A stretch of 64,000 bases of DNA from Limoniibacter endophyticus. Lineage in GTDB: Bacteria; Pseudomonadota; Alphaproteobacteria; Rhizobiales; Rhizobiaceae. The notes under the pieces are model-generated. The model was not told the DNA's origin, searched no databases, and worked only from the letters and a program-made list of their open reading frames with translations. The stretch is from the NCBI RefSeq assembly GCF_014652835.1, contig NZ_BMZO01000003.1:1-64000 (forward strand), in the 5' to 3' direction. The translations under genes and the position numbers were made by a program. Shown here one piece after another: positions 46,412-57,409 of the stretch (the stretch's first letter is position 1; the number at the start of each line of letters is the position of its first letter).

Positions 46412-48205
46412 ATGCCGCGTTATACAGCTCCCGTCAATGATACGCTTTTTGTCTTGAAGGACGTGCTTGGCTACGAGCGCTACACCAACCTCGAAGGCTT
46501 TGCCGATGCCGACCTCGAGATGGTGGAAGCGATTCTCAATGAGGGGGCCAGGCTCGCTGAAAACGTTCTCCAGCCGCTTAACCAGATTGGCGACAGCCAG
46601 GGCTGCGTGCGTAGTGCCGACGGCAGTGTAAAGACACCGGAAGGTTTTGCGGAAGCATTTCGCGCCTATAGTGAAGCGGGCTGGACCGGCCTTTCTGTTC
46701 CGGCAGAGTATGGCGGGCAGGGGTTGCCCTACCTGCTGCATTCAGCAGTCGGGGAATATATGTCGTCGGCTAACATGGCACTCGTCATGTATCCAGGACT
46801 GACACAGGGGGCCATCGCCGCGATCCTCACGCATGGCGATGAAACGCAGAAGAACAAGTGGTTGCCGAAGATGGTGGATGGCACATGGACCGGCACCATG
46901 AACCTGACGGAGCCACATTGCGGCACGGATCTGGGTCTGCTGCGCACACGCGCTGCTCCCGCCGGTGACGGCTCCTACAGGATTTCCGGCCAGAAGATAT
47001 TCATCTCGGCCGGCGAGCATGACATGTCTGAAAACATTGTGCATCTGGTGCTTGCCCGTATTGAGGGCGCGCCGGAAGGTACCAAGGGCATTTCGCTCTT
47101 CATCGTGCCGAAATTCCTTGTGGGAGATGATGGAGCTATCGGAGAAGCGAACGGCGTCACCTGCGGCTCGATCGAGCACAAGATGGGCATTCACGGTAAT
47201 TCCACCTGCGTCATGAATTATGACGATGCGACCGGTTATTTGATCGGCGGTGAGAACAAGGGCCTCAGGGCGATGTTTACGATGATGAACGAGGCGCGTC
47301 TCGGCGTCGGGCTACAGGGCCTTTCTGTAGCCGAAGCTGCCTATCAGGCCGCCGCCGACTATGCCCGAGAGCGCCTGCAGGGACGGTCTTTGACCGGGGC
47401 AAAGGAAAAGGACAAGAAGGCCGATCCGATCATCGTGCATCCGGACATTCGTCGAACGCTCATGACTATCCGCGCTACGAACGAAGCAGGTCGCGCGCTG
47501 CTCCTGTGGACCGCACTGCAATCGGACATCGCACATCGTTCGCAGGATGAAAAACAGAGGCAGGTGGCAAGCGATTTACTCGGCCTGATGACGCCGGTCG
47601 TCAAGGGCGTCCTGACCGACAAAGGCTTTGACCACGCCGTCATGGCACAGCAAGTCTTCGGCGGGCACGGCTATATTGAAGAGCACGGCATGAGCCAGTT
47701 CGTGCGCGATGCGCGTATTGCGATGATCTACGAGGGCGCGAACGGCATTCAGGCACTGGACCTGATCGGCCGGAAGCTGCCGATGGACGGCGGACGCGCG
47801 ATACAGGCTCTATTCGCTGAAATCGGAGCCTTTTGCGAGGAAAACCGTGCCGATGAGGGCATGGTCGCCACGACCAAGGCGCTGAAGAAGGGATTGAACG
47901 ATCTGCAGGGCGCGTCGTTGTGGCTGATGCAGAATGCCATGCAGAACCCCGACAATGGCGGTGCGGCCTCGACCGATTACATGCACCTGATGGGTCTGGT
48001 CGTGCTAGGCTACATGTGGGCGCGAATGATCAAAACGGCGCGGGATAATCTGGCGGCGGGTACGGATAGCAAAGAATTTCTTGAGAACAAGCTTGTCACC
48101 GGACGCTTCTACATGGAGCGTATCATGCCAGAGACTGCACTGCGGTTTGCCCGTATCCAGACGGGTGCCGACACGATAATGGCGCTCAGCGCCGAGGCGT
48201 TCTGA
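46412..48205 (+). CDS. Acyl-CoA dehydrogenase (long form)
   Basis: FAD enzyme for the first step of fatty-acid beta-oxidation, forming the trans-2-enoyl-CoA. The 597-residue length is that of the long-form family with a C-terminal extension. Visible are the FAD/substrate region MNLTEPHCGTDLGLL, GISLFIVPKFL, GGENKGLRAMFTMMNEAR, and VFGGHGYIEEHGMSQFVRDARIAMIYEGANGIQALDL, which carries the catalytic Glu (YEG). The ATG at 46412 follows TGGAGG by 6 nt. First gene of a four-gene beta-oxidation unit. Confidence 0.95.
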   Translation: MPRYTAPVNDTLFVLKDVLGYERYTNLEGFADADLEMVEAILNEGARLAENVLQPLNQIGDSQGCVRSADGSVKTPEGFAEAFRAYSEAGWTGLSVPAEYGGQGLPYLLHSAVGEYMSSANMALVMYPGLTQGAIAAILTHGDETQKNKWLPKMVDGTWTGTMNLTEPHCGTDLGLLRTRAAPAGDGSYRISGQKIFISAGEHDMSENIVHLVLARIEGAPEGTKGISLFIVPKFLVGDDGAIGEANGVTCGSIEHKMGIHGNSTCVMNYDDATGYLIGGENKGLRAMFTMMNEARLGVGLQGLSVAEAAYQAAADYARERLQGRSLTGAKEKDKKADPIIVHPDIRRTLMTIRATNEAGRALLLWTALQSDIAHRSQDEKQRQVASDLLGLMTPVVKGVLTDKGFDHAVMAQQVFGGHGYIEEHGMSQFVRDARIAMIYEGANGIQALDLIGRKLPMDGGRAIQALFAEIGAFCEENRADEGMVATTKALKKGLNDLQGASLWLMQNAMQNPDNGGAASTDYMHLMGLVVLGYMWARMIKTARDNLAAGTDSKEFLENKLVTGRFYMERIMPETALRFARIQTGADTIMALSAEAF

Positions 48206-48250
48206 GGCGGGAGGCCTGCAACGCTGTTTGAACGGATCGAGGAGAACGAC

Positions 48251-49459
48251 ATGGCTGAGGCCTATATTTACGATGCGGTGCGCACACCGCGCGGACGTGG
48301 CAAGAAAGACGGTGCTTTGCACGAGGTGCCGGCGGTGCGTCTGGCCGCAGGTGTGCTATCCGAGATACGCGACCGCAATGGCCTGAACACCTCCAGGGTC
48401 GACGACATCATCTTCGGTTGCGTCGATCCAGTAGGGGAGGCAGGTTCGGTCATACCGCGCTCGGCTGCCTTTGAGGCGGGCTATGATACGGCAGCGCCTG
48501 GTATGCAGATCTCCCGTTTTTGTGCCTCGGGCCTGGATGCCGTCAATCTGGGAGCCGCCAAGATCGCGCAGGGCGCAGACGAGATCGTTATTGCTGGTGG
48601 CGTTGAAAGCATGTCGCGCGTCGGCATGGGCATGTCGGGGGGGGCCTGGTACATGGATCCCTCAGTATCGCTGCCTGGCTATTTCATGCCGCAGGGCGTA
48701 TCAGCCGATCTGATTGCCACAAAATATGGCTTCTCGCGCGATGACGTCGATGCTTACGCGGTTGAAAGTCAAAAGCGGGCGGCCAATGCCTGGGAAAACG
48801 GGTATTTCGCCCGGTCGGTGGTGCCGGTGAAGGATGTCAACGGCCTTACCATTCTCGATCGCGACGAACATATGCGTCCCGATACGAATATGCAGACGCT
48901 GGCGAGCCTTAATCCCTCCTTTGAAATGCCGGGTGAAATGGGAGGCTTCTCTTCCGTCGCGATCTATCGCCACCCAGAACTGGAAAAGATCAACTATATC
49001 CACCATCCGGGCAATTCCTCTGGCATCGTGGACGGTGCCGCTGCCGTGCTGCTCGGTTCCGAGAACGCTGGCAAGGGTCTCGGCATCAAGCCGCGTGCGC
49101 GCATTCGGGCTTTTGCCAATATCGGTTCCGAACCCGCGCTGATGCTGACCGGCCCCGTCGATGTAACCAAGAAACTTCTCGACCGTGCAGGTATGCAGCA
49201 ATCCGACATCGACTTGTTCGAACTGAACGAGGCCTTCGCGTCTGTCGTTCTGCGCTACATGCAGGCTTTTGACATTGACCACGACATCATCAACGTCAAT
49301 GGCGGCGCAATCGCCATGGGGCACCCCCTGGGTGCGACCGGTGCCATGATTCTGGGCACAGTGCTGGATGAACTGGAGCGCCGCGACCTGAACACTGCGC
49401 TGGTAACGCTTTGTATCGGTGCCGGCATGGGGACTGCAACCATCATCGAGCGCGTCTGA
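48251..49459 (+). CDS. fadA: Acetyl-CoA acyltransferase (3-ketoacyl-CoA thiolase)
   Basis: Last step of beta-oxidation: thiolytic cleavage of 3-ketoacyl-CoA. The 402-residue protein has the acylated cysteine in [15 protein letters not shown], the family block GGVESMSRV, the catalytic His in [15 protein letters not shown], and the second Cys in [11 protein letters not shown]. It begins 45 bases after the dehydrogenase gene with GGAG upstream of ATG 48251 and is followed 21 bases later by the multifunctional enzyme. FadA versus FadI assignment is by context only. Confidence 0.93.
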   Translation: MAEAYIYDAVRTPRGRGKKDGALHEVPAVRLAAGVLSEIRDRNGLNTSRVDDIIFGCVDPVGEAGSVIPRSAAFEAGYDTAAPGMQISRFCASGLDAVNLGAAKIAQGADEIVIAGGVESMSRVGMGMSGGAWYMDPSVSLPGYFMPQGVSADLIATKYGFSRDDVDAYAVESQKRAANAWENGYFARSVVPVKDVNGLTILDRDEHMRPDTNMQTLASLNPSFEMPGEMGGFSSVAIYRHPELEKINYIHHPGNSSGIVDGAAAVLLGSENAGKGLGIKPRARIRAFANIGSEPALMLTGPVDVTKKLLDRAGMQQSDIDLFELNEAFASVVLRYMQAFDIDHDIINVNGGAIAMGHPLGATGAMILGTVLDELERRDLNTALVTLCIGAGMGTATIIERV

Positions 49460-49480
49460 AGAAACGGGAGGAGACTGATC

Positions 49481-51691
49481 ATGGAATATAAGAATTTCCG
49501 TTTCGAGGTCGATGGTGACGGCATTGCACTCATCATCTGGGACATGCCCGACCGTTCGATGAATGTGTTCACGGAAGAAGTCTTGCGCGAACTCGACAAG
49601 ATCGTTGATCGCGTGGCTTCCGAAGAGGGGATCAAGGGAGCAGTCCTTGCCTCCGGCAAGTCAACCTTCTCGGGCGGCGCCGATCTTACCATGATGCAAA
49701 AACTGGTGGGGCACTATAAGGCCGAGCGGCTCAAGGACGAAACGAAGGCCACGCAGTCGCTTTTCGATAATGTCGGACAGATGACCGGATTGTTCCGTAA
49801 GCTGGAAACCTGCGGCAAACCTTGGGTGTCGGCAATCAATGGCACCTGCATGGGTGGAGCCTTCGAGGTCTCGCTTGCCTGCCACGGTCGCGTAGCGGCC
49901 GATGCAGATTTCAAGATGGCTCTGCCGGAAGTCAAGGTGGGGCTCCTGCCGGGCGCCGGCGGCACGCAGCGCGTCCCGCGTCTGACTGGTGCGCAGGAAG
50001 CCTTGCAGATGCTGACCACCGGTCAGGCGCTGGCACCGAAGAAAGCCAAGAGCATGGGCCTGGTCCATGAGGTCGTTCCGGCAGAAGACCTCCTAAACAC
50101 CGCCAAGGCGATGATCAGGAACGGCTTGAAGCCAGTTCAGCCCTGGGACGAAAAGGGCTTCAAACTGCCTTCCGGCCCAGTCTATTCGGCCGCAGGTGCG
50201 AACCTCTGGCCGCCGGCAGCCGCGATTCTGCGTCGCGAAACACAAGGCAATTATCCGGCGGCGACCTCTATTCTGAAATGCGTCTATGAGGGCCTGCTTG
50301 TGCCGTTTGACACGGCGTTGCGCATTGAGCAGCGCTATTTCACGCAGCTTTTGCGCGGCACTGAGGCGCAGATGATGATCCGCTCGCTGTTCGTTTCACT
50401 GCAGGAACTTAACAAGGGAGCGCGCCGGCCCGACGTGCCGAAGAAGGAAATCAGGAAGGTCGGCATTATCGGCGCCGGCTTCATGGGTGCAGGCATCGCT
50501 TTCGTAACAGCCAAGGCTGGCATTCCTGTCCTGCTGATCGACCGCGATCAGGCAGCCGCCGATAAGGGCAAGGCGCATTCCGCTACATTGATGGACGGCC
50601 GGATCAAGAAGGGACGTTCCACGGCGGAGGAAAAGGAAAAACTGCTTTCGCTGATCCAGCCAACCGACGCCTACGAAGGACTGGCTGATTGTGATCTAGT
50701 AATCGAAGCGGTTTTCGAGGATTCCAATATCAAGAAGGAAACCACTCGCAAGGCCGAAAGCTTCATGCGCGCCGATGCGATCTTTGCGTCGAACACCTCG
50801 ACTATCCCGATTACCTCGCTGGCCAAGAACGCGTCGCGCGCGGGGAACTTTGTGGGTATTCACTTCTTCTCCCCGGTCGATAAAATGCTTCTGGTTGAGG
50901 TGATCAGAGGCGAGGAGACCGGTAACGAGGCGATCGCAATGGCGATGGATTATGTGCAGGCGATCAAGAAGACACCGATCCTGGTCAATGATACGCGCGG
51001 CTTCTATGTCAATCGCTGCGTGCTTCTCTACATGGCCGAAGCTTTCAACATGCTGATCGAGGGCGTGCCCGCAGCGATGATCGAAAATGCTGCGAAAATG
51101 GCCGGAATGCCGGTCGGGCCACTGGCCTTGACGGATGAAACCGCCATTGATCTGGCGCAGAAGATCATGCGCCAGACGGTGCGCGATCTTGGCGAAAGCG
51201 CCGTTGATCCGCGCCAGATGCAGCTTATCGACACAATGGTGGACAAGCATGGCCGCTTCGGCCGCAAGAACGGCAAGGGGTTTTATGATTATCCCGAAAA
51301 GCCGGCTAAAAAGCATCTGTGGGCCGGTCTCAAGGATCTCTATCCGCAAAAGGATCCCGACGGCGTGGACGTGACGGAATTGAAGCAGCGCTTCCTCGTC
51401 ACGATTGCGTTGGAGGCGGCGCGGGTCATGGAAGAGAATATCGTCACTGATCCGCGCGAGGCGGATGTGGGATCTATCCTGGCATTCGGCTTTGCGCCCT
51501 ACACCGGCGGGGCTTTGTCCTATATTGACGGGATGGGTGCAAAAGCCTTCGTGGAACTGGCTGCCGAACTCGAGACCAGGCACGGGCCCCAGTTCAAGAC
51601 ACCGCAGCTGCTTCTCGATATGGCGAAGAGCGGTGAAACGTTCTATGAGCGCTTCGACCCTTATGGCAGCCTCAAGACCAAGGCTGCCTGA
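49481..51691 (+). CDS. fadJ: Enoyl-CoA hydratase/3-hydroxyacyl-CoA dehydrogenase, multifunctional
   Basis: A 736-residue fused enzyme for the middle two steps of beta-oxidation. The N-terminal crotonase half has [23 protein letters not shown] and [21 protein letters not shown] with the catalytic Glu. The dehydrogenase half starts [22 protein letters not shown], has [12 protein letters not shown], and the catalytic His in [17 protein letters not shown]. It is coupled to the thiolase gene, and the pair forms the usual alpha/beta complex. FadB or FadJ naming is uncertain. Confidence 0.94.
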   Translation: MEYKNFRFEVDGDGIALIIWDMPDRSMNVFTEEVLRELDKIVDRVASEEGIKGAVLASGKSTFSGGADLTMMQKLVGHYKAERLKDETKATQSLFDNVGQMTGLFRKLETCGKPWVSAINGTCMGGAFEVSLACHGRVAADADFKMALPEVKVGLLPGAGGTQRVPRLTGAQEALQMLTTGQALAPKKAKSMGLVHEVVPAEDLLNTAKAMIRNGLKPVQPWDEKGFKLPSGPVYSAAGANLWPPAAAILRRETQGNYPAATSILKCVYEGLLVPFDTALRIEQRYFTQLLRGTEAQMMIRSLFVSLQELNKGARRPDVPKKEIRKVGIIGAGFMGAGIAFVTAKAGIPVLLIDRDQAAADKGKAHSATLMDGRIKKGRSTAEEKEKLLSLIQPTDAYEGLADCDLVIEAVFEDSNIKKETTRKAESFMRADAIFASNTSTIPITSLAKNASRAGNFVGIHFFSPVDKMLLVEVIRGEETGNEAIAMAMDYVQAIKKTPILVNDTRGFYVNRCVLLYMAEAFNMLIEGVPAAMIENAAKMAGMPVGPLALTDETAIDLAQKIMRQTVRDLGESAVDPRQMQLIDTMVDKHGRFGRKNGKGFYDYPEKPAKKHLWAGLKDLYPQKDPDGVDVTELKQRFLVTIALEAARVMEENIVTDPREADVGSILAFGFAPYTGGALSYIDGMGAKAFVELAAELETRHGPQFKTPQLLLDMAKSGETFYERFDPYGSLKTKAA

Positions 51692-51700
51692 TCAGCATCC

Positions 51701-51725
51701 GGCTCCCGGCCCATCGGCGGGAGCC
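51701..51725 (+). terminator. Hairpin after the multifunctional beta-oxidation gene
   Basis: GGCTCCC (51701-51707) and GGGAGCC (51719-51725) form a 7-bp stem with an 11-base loop, 9 bases past the stop. No T-run follows, so read-through into the thioesterase gene 22 bases later is likely; it may act as a processing or stability element. Confidence 0.35.
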
Positions 51726-51747
51726 TCTCAAACGACGGGATGTCCGC

Positions 51748-52296
51748 ATGTATGTCTGGGGGCGCATTGCCCGTATGGTCCTGACTGCGCAGAGTAGGGG
51801 GGCTTACAGAATAGGTGAGGAAAGCAGGCTCAGCTTCCGCTGTCTGCCGACCGATATCGATCTCAACCGTCATCTCAATAATGCGCGCTATCTCATGCTG
51901 GCCGATCTCGGCCGCATCGACCTCTTTCTGCGCATGGGCTTCCTGAAAGCGGCCCGCCAGCGCAACTGGGCGCCGATGCTCGGCGGACAGCAGACGGTGT
52001 TCGTTCGGGAGATCAAACTCTGGAAGCCGTTCGATCTTTATTCGAGTGTCGAGACATGGGATGATACGCAGGTGATTGGTCGCCATCGCTTCGTGCATCC
52101 GGATGGTCGCGTTGCCGCGATGGTGATGACGACGGCGGGAGCCTATGACCATCGCAACAAGCGTTTCCTCAAGGTCGAGGAACTGATGGAAGCGATCGGC
52201 CTCGACGCGGTGCGGCGGGAGCCGACGCCCGAAGAGAAACTCTTCATGGAATCAAGCAGGAGCCTGCGCACGCTGGCAAAGCGTGATTCCGCCTGA
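51748..52296 (+). CDS. Acyl-CoA thioesterase, 4HBT hot-dog family
   Basis: A 182-residue hot-dog-fold protein. The segment FRCLPTDIDLNRHLNNARYLMLADLGRIDLF is the diagnostic 4HBT loop and helix with the catalytic Asp/Asn region, and the partner strand reads REIKLWKPFDLYSSVETWDD. The THEM6-like subgroup acts on acyl-CoA esters. Placement directly after the beta-oxidation genes suggests it releases CoA from dead-end or excess acyl-CoA intermediates. The start at 51748 is the first in-frame ATG. Confidence 0.88.
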   Translation: MYVWGRIARMVLTAQSRGAYRIGEESRLSFRCLPTDIDLNRHLNNARYLMLADLGRIDLFLRMGFLKAARQRNWAPMLGGQQTVFVREIKLWKPFDLYSSVETWDDTQVIGRHRFVHPDGRVAAMVMTTAGAYDHRNKRFLKVEELMEAIGLDAVRREPTPEEKLFMESSRSLRTLAKRDSA

Positions 52297-52341
52297 TCCT
52301 ATCCAGCACGGTAAGGTAGATAGGACCAGATCGGAAATTGT

Positions 52342-52785
52342 TCAGGCTGCCATTGGCCGCTGAATTGCCGAAAGGCGCATGCGCAGGGTGGTCGTCAGTT
52401 CCTCCAGCTCCTTGATTGATGCTGTCAATTCTTCCTGCTGCTGCACGAGTTTTATCATCTGACGCTCGGACTTCCTCAGGGCAAACTGGAATTGACGGCC
52501 ATTGGTGCCGTTCGGGTCATACATCTCCAGTATCTGCTTGACTTCGCGAAGCGAAAAACCGATGCGCCTGCCCATCAGGATAAGGGCGAGCTTGCTGGCG
52601 TCTTTCGACGTATAGAGCCGGGTCGCGCCATCGCGCTGCGGCGAAAGGAGTCCTTTTGTCTCATAAAAACGAAGCGCACGCAGCGTAACGTTGAACTGCT
52701 TCGACAATTCGCCGATGCGGATTGTCGCTTCTGGGTCGGGGCATGAAGCCGCGCTTTCGGGCACAATGGTTTCGGAAGCAATCAT
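52342..52785 (-). CDS. MerR-family transcriptional regulator
   Basis: A 147-residue regulator. The helix-turn-helix and wing read IRIGELSKQFNVTLRALRFYETKGLLSPQRDGATRLYTSKDASKLALI, the MerR signature, followed by a long C-terminal coiled coil (about residues 80-135: QFALRKSERQMIKLVQQQEELTASIKELEELTTTLR). No metal-binding Cys cluster is present. MerR regulators of fatty-acid and branched-chain acyl-CoA breakdown have this shape. It converges on the beta-oxidation operon and may bind the inverted repeat at 46309-46342. ATG 52785 is preferred; ATG 52827 is in frame but adds 14 unconserved residues. Confidence 0.88.
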   Translation of the reverse strand: MIASETIVPESAASCPDPEATIRIGELSKQFNVTLRALRFYETKGLLSPQRDGATRLYTSKDASKLALILMGRRIGFSLREVKQILEMYDPNGTNGRQFQFALRKSERQMIKLVQQQEELTASIKELEELTTTLRMRLSAIQRPMAA

Positions 52786-53081
52786 CAAATTAACTCTAAA
52801 AAACAATCGAAATCTTGACGGCAGCATAAAGCGCCGCCGGACCGCGAAATTGCGGGCCGCAGCGTCACTACCATGAGCTGACGCTGGTGAACATAAAAGC
52901 TGCTCCCAAAACGCAATTTTCCCGGTAGTGGCAGCTATTTAACTGCTTATTTACCATAATGAGCAAAGTGTAGCGGCAGAGTGTTTCGTTCTTGATGCGC
53001 GTTGAGAGCGGAATGCGATGCGAATTTCGTCCGGCAATGCCGGGCGGCTTCGGCAGAGTTTCCAGGCGAATGGATGTCCCG

Positions 53082-56000
53082 ATGAACACCAAGCGTTCGT
53101 ATCTCGATCAGCTCAATCAGGGTCGCTCACGGCGACCGGATGCCGCACTTGACGATTTGAGCCGCTCATTGGCCGAACTGGAGCAGCGCCTGGATCAGCA
53201 TGCGCGGGGTGGATCTGCGATGCCCCGTGCCGGGCTGCTGCGCGCCAGTACAAGCCCGTCGTCACTATCCAGCAAGGCCACGGGATCTCACGACCACGAT
53301 TGGGCTGAGCGTCTTTCAGGTGACTTCTCTGCCAAGATGGGAGAACTGCGCAAGGAGATCACTCGCCTTGGACCTTCGATTGCAGACAATGCCGGACGTG
53401 CTCTTAAGAGTGACTTCGTCCGGATTGCAGCAGCAGTGGAGGCGCTTGCAAGCAAGGATACGAGCCAGGCGGTTGACAGTCTGCAGCGTGAGGTGGAAGC
53501 GGTCTCACGTGAACTCGGCAATGTCGCACGTCAGGACACCCTCGCCGAACTCGGTAAACGCTGGAGCGCTCTGGAAGAGAGCATCTCCATTCAGAAAACT
53601 GACGAGGCTCCGATCGAGCGCCTCTATGCGCGCATGGAGGAAATTGCTGATGCCATCGGCCGCATTCCGCAAAATATCAATCTGGCCGGCATGGAAGAAA
53701 AGCTTCGTACACTGGCGACCGCAGTTGATCATTTTGCGCGTCATCAGGATCTGGCCGCGCCATCGACGATTTCTCTCCTCGATGAACGCCTGGACGAAAT
53801 TTCCAGGGCGATAGCTGCCTCAGGACGCGTCGCTAATTTCGATGCGCGCCCGATCGAGCGTATCGAAGCCCAGATGGCCGATCTGTCGAAGCAACTCGGA
53901 GAAATTTCATCTGACGGTAGCGTCGACATTTTTGCCCGCATCAATGAGCTTCTCGACCGCGTTGATCACCTGGCGCAGAAGGCAGCCTGGCCGCAGGAAG
54001 CTGTGACGGCATTGTCGCAGCAACTGGAACGTATCGGCCAAAAGCTTGATCAGGGCGCGACATCTCCTGAATTCGCGTCACACGTTGTCGAAGGTATCGC
54101 AGAGCGGATCGATGGCCTAGCGGCCAGCGTCGAGCGTGAACGGCTTCGTTCCGACGAAATGATGAGCGCATTTGCCAGCAATGTACACGATCGTTTTGAC
54201 GCGCTGACAGAACAGCTTGAGACACGTGGAGCTTCCTACGATCTGCCGCAGGTTCTCGATGACCGGCTGAACGCTCTTGCAGAGCGCCTTGACCGCTTTG
54301 CGCCCGTCGATAGTGCAGAAATGTTCGAAACGATCGAGGCACGGCTTCGCGACGTTCTCATTCGCCTCGATGAGCAGGACAATGCACAGGCAGCAATGGC
54401 GGACACGGCCCTGCTGGAAAGTCTGCACCAGCAGATTACCTCGCTTTCTCAGGCGCTGGAGGCGGAAGACGGCGTCCTGCCACGTCTTACAGCGCTTGAG
54501 CGTTTTCAGGAAACCGCCGGTGATCTGGCTGTCGAAGCCGCGCGGCTGGCCGCAGAAGGTGTCATTCGCGGCGGGATATCTTCCGTTCAGGATGGGGCGA
54601 GGGTTTCCGATCTCGCCGACGGGCTGCGCTCGCTTGAGGCCGTTGCACGCGAAACCGACGCCCGAAACGCCAGGTCGTTCGACGCTATCCACTCTACGCT
54701 TCTCCAGATTGCCGATAGGCTCTCGGGCACCGAGCGCGCGTTTGCGCCTCGCGCTCAATTTGAGGAAGAGCCGATTGAAACGCGTATGCGCAAGGTCCTG
54801 AAGCAGAGTGAACCCTTGCCTGAATTTGACGTCGAGCCGCCCTCCACTCAAATTGGAGTAGAACCGGTTTCCGTACACGAGCCGTTGGAACCAGGATCCG
54901 GCACGCCGAATCTCAACGCTATCATGCGCCGCGTGCGGGAAGACAATGCACGCGACGCTCATGTCGGCTCGCCCGACGTTGCGAAGGCCGATTTCATTGC
55001 AGCAGCGCGTCGTGCCGCGCAGGCCGCGGCCTCTGACACGGACGTTCTGCGCCGCGGCACGGAAAAGAGCGAGAGCGGTCTTCTCGGACGCCTGTTCCGA
55101 GGCCGGAAAAAGACCATGCTTCTGGCGGCGACCGGTATTCTGGTCGCGCTTGCAGGGGTGCAACTGACTTCGGCCTTGCTACTGACTGATCGCGGCGGCG
55201 CCAAAGTCGCGTTCACCATGCCGGTCGATGACGCTGAACCTGCCGCAGCCCGGGAGACGGTCTTGTCGGAGCCCGCAGACGGGACCAAGACGCCCGAGCG
55301 GGAAATCGCAGCCAATACTCAGCCGATGCCGACCTATACGCCGCCGGCCCAAACCATTGCGCCGGCTACCGCGTCTGCTCCGCAGGAAGCTGAGCTCGAC
55401 ATGATGACCGTGGCATCCACCGAGGGCATGAATATTGCCCAGGATGCCGGTCCGCTTGCTTTACGGGAAGCGGCAGAAGCCGGAGATGCCTCAGCGCTTT
55501 ACGAGATCGGTGCGCGCTATGCCGAGGGACGCGGCAATCCGCAGGATGATGCCCAGGCGCTTCAGTGGTTTACGAAATCGGCTGAAGCCGACTTCGCGCT
55601 GGCGCAATACCGACTAGGTAACGCCTACGAAAAAGGCATCGGTACGGAACGCGATCTCGACCTTGCGCGCCAATGGTATGAGAAGGCGGCGATCAAGGGT
55701 AATGCCAGCGCTATGCATAATCTCGCTGTGCTGTATGCCATGGGAACCGATGGCAAGACCGATAATCGTGCGGCCGTTCGCTGGTTCCGTGAAGCAGCCG
55801 ATCGTGGGATAAAGGACAGCCAGTTCAACATGGGCGTGCTCGCGGCGAAGGGCGTCGGCATGGAACAGAGTCTGGAGGAGTCGTACCAGTGGTTCGATGT
55901 CGTCGCTCGTACCGGCGACAAGGACGCTGCTCGCAAGCGCGACGAGATTGCCAAGTCGATGCGTCCCGAGGAACTTGACCGTGCCAAGGCACGCACACAG

Positions 56001-56294
56001 CTCTGGAAGCAGAAGACGCTGGATAAGATGGCCAATGAATTTTCGCCGCCAGATGCGTGGCGGGAAGAAAATGCCCCCACGGCCTCGGCCGATGCGCCTG
56101 TGGACATGAAGAAGGCGATCATGAACGTCCAGAAGATCCTGATTAAGAACGGTTATGATACGGGAACGCCGGACGGGATGATCGGAGAGCGGACAAGGAA
56201 GGCGATTTCGGCCTTCCAGAAGGATAATGGCCTGACCTCGACGGGGGATATCACTCCCGACGTTCTTCAGGCGCTCCTTGCCAAGAACAGCTGA
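53082..56294 (+). CDS. PodJ-like polar localisation protein (coiled coil, Sel1 repeats, peptidoglycan-binding)
   Basis: A 1070-residue single-pass membrane protein like the PodJ family that organises cell poles in alphaproteobacteria. The cytoplasmic part (about 1-670) is mostly coiled coil, beginning MNTKRSYLDQLNQGRSRRP. One membrane segment spans about 678-703. The periplasmic part has a Pro/Thr-rich linker, four Sel1-like (TPR-type) repeats (about 800-960) and a C-terminal peptidoglycan-binding domain (about 1009-1065). The start at 53082 matches the family N-terminus; earlier in-frame starts add 30 unconserved residues. Likely role: recruiting division or polar-growth factors. Confidence 0.85.
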   Translation: MNTKRSYLDQLNQGRSRRPDAALDDLSRSLAELEQRLDQHARGGSAMPRAGLLRASTSPSSLSSKATGSHDHDWAERLSGDFSAKMGELRKEITRLGPSIADNAGRALKSDFVRIAAAVEALASKDTSQAVDSLQREVEAVSRELGNVARQDTLAELGKRWSALEESISIQKTDEAPIERLYARMEEIADAIGRIPQNINLAGMEEKLRTLATAVDHFARHQDLAAPSTISLLDERLDEISRAIAASGRVANFDARPIERIEAQMADLSKQLGEISSDGSVDIFARINELLDRVDHLAQKAAWPQEAVTALSQQLERIGQKLDQGATSPEFASHVVEGIAERIDGLAASVERERLRSDEMMSAFASNVHDRFDALTEQLETRGASYDLPQVLDDRLNALAERLDRFAPVDSAEMFETIEARLRDVLIRLDEQDNAQAAMADTALLESLHQQITSLSQALEAEDGVLPRLTALERFQETAGDLAVEAARLAAEGVIRGGISSVQDGARVSDLADGLRSLEAVARETDARNARSFDAIHSTLLQIADRLSGTERAFAPRAQFEEEPIETRMRKVLKQSEPLPEFDVEPPSTQIGVEPVSVHEPLEPGSGTPNLNAIMRRVREDNARDAHVGSPDVAKADFIAAARRAAQAAASDTDVLRRGTEKSESGLLGRLFRGRKKTMLLAATGILVALAGVQLTSALLLTDRGGAKVAFTMPVDDAEPAAARETVLSEPADGTKTPEREIAANTQPMPTYTPPAQTIAPATASAPQEAELDMMTVASTEGMNIAQDAGPLALREAAEAGDASALYEIGARYAEGRGNPQDDAQALQWFTKSAEADFALAQYRLGNAYEKGIGTERDLDLARQWYEKAAIKGNASAMHNLAVLYAMGTDGKTDNRAAVRWFREAADRGIKDSQFNMGVLAAKGVGMEQSLEESYQWFDVVARTGDKDAARKRDEIAKSMRPEELDRAKARTQLWKQKTLDKMANEFSPPDAWREENAPTASADAPVDMKKAIMNVQKILIKNGYDTGTPDGMIGERTRKAISAFQKDNGLTSTGDITPDVLQALLAKNS

Positions 56295-56485
56295 TCGCCT
56301 TGGTTCGAGGCGAACAGGGACAGGCATGTGATGAAAATCGCACAGACATTAACCCTGTTGACGGCGATCGGAAATTATTTCGCCATAATGACTTACCAAG
56401 GTTTGACTTAAGCCCTTGGGGGGCGCATGAAATTTAGGCAGTACCGCCTGTTCGAGCCACCACAAAGAACCCATGAGTGCCCAGG

Positions 56486-57409
56486 GTGAGCATCTATCTC
56501 CCCATCGCCGAAATGTCTGTGAATATCTTCGCGCTGCTGGCCATGGGGGCTGCCGTCGGCTTTCTGTCGGGTCTGTTTGGCGTTGGTGGCGGGTTCCTCA
56601 TCACACCGCTTTTAATCTTCTATAACATCCCGCCGGCGATTGCCGTTGCGACCGGGGCCAACCAAGTTATAGCGTCGTCCTTTTCGGGCGCCTTGGCACA
56701 TCTTAAACGCGGCACGCTCGACCTTAAACTAGGACTTTTCCTGCTACTGGGAGGGCTCGCCGGATCGGCTCTCGGGGCCTGGGTCTTTAATCTTCTAAGG
56801 CAGGTCGGACAACTCGATCTCATAATTTCACTGCTTTATGTGGGCTTCCTCGGCATTGTTGGCGGTTTGATGCTGATTGAAAGCATCAACGCCCTGCGCA
56901 AGTCGCGCGATGGTGCAAGCCCGACCCTGAAGAAGTCCGGCCAGCACAGCTGGATTCATCGCCTTCCCTGGAAGGTGCGCTTTCGCACGTCAAAGCTTTT
57001 TGTCAGCATCATTCCGGTTCTGGGTATTGGCGCCGGCATCGGCCTGCTGGCTGCTATCATGGGCGTGGGCGGCGGTTTCATTATGGTTCCGGCGCTCATC
57101 TACATTCTCAAAGTCCCGACTAATGTCGTCGTCGGGACTTCGCTCTTTCAGATTATCTTCGTTGCGGCCTTCACGACGATCGTCCATGCGTCGGCCAATC
57201 ACACGGTGGATATCATTCTGGCCTTGCTTCTTATGGTCGGTGGAGTGGTGGGTGCGCAATATGGTGCGCGTGCGGGACAGAAGCTGCGAGGCGAACAGTT
57301 GCGGGCGCTGTTGGCACTGCTTGTTCTCGCTGTCGCGATGCGTCTGGGCTTCGATCTCTTCGTACGCCCGGAAGCGGTCTTCTCCATTACCTATCCCGGA
57401 GCGCTGTGA
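56486..57409 (+). CDS. TauE/SafE-family (TSUP) anion permease
   Basis: A 307-residue membrane protein with about eight helices and the duplicated TSUP motif: VGFLSGLFGVGGGFLITPLL in the first half and IGLLAAIMGVGGGFIMVPAL in the second. Members export sulfite, sulfoacetate or related anions. GTG 56486 gives the family N-terminus (SIYLPIAEMSVNIF); a GTG nine bases earlier is in frame. It is coupled to the TIGR02186 gene (TGATG overlap), a pairing common in Hyphomicrobiales. The substrate is unknown; sulfite is the usual guess. Confidence 0.9.
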   Translation: MSIYLPIAEMSVNIFALLAMGAAVGFLSGLFGVGGGFLITPLLIFYNIPPAIAVATGANQVIASSFSGALAHLKRGTLDLKLGLFLLLGGLAGSALGAWVFNLLRQVGQLDLIISLLYVGFLGIVGGLMLIESINALRKSRDGASPTLKKSGQHSWIHRLPWKVRFRTSKLFVSIIPVLGIGAGIGLLAAIMGVGGGFIMVPALIYILKVPTNVVVGTSLFQIIFVAAFTTIVHASANHTVDIILALLLMVGGVVGAQYGARAGQKLRGEQLRALLALLVLAVAMRLGFDLFVRPEAVFSITYPGAL

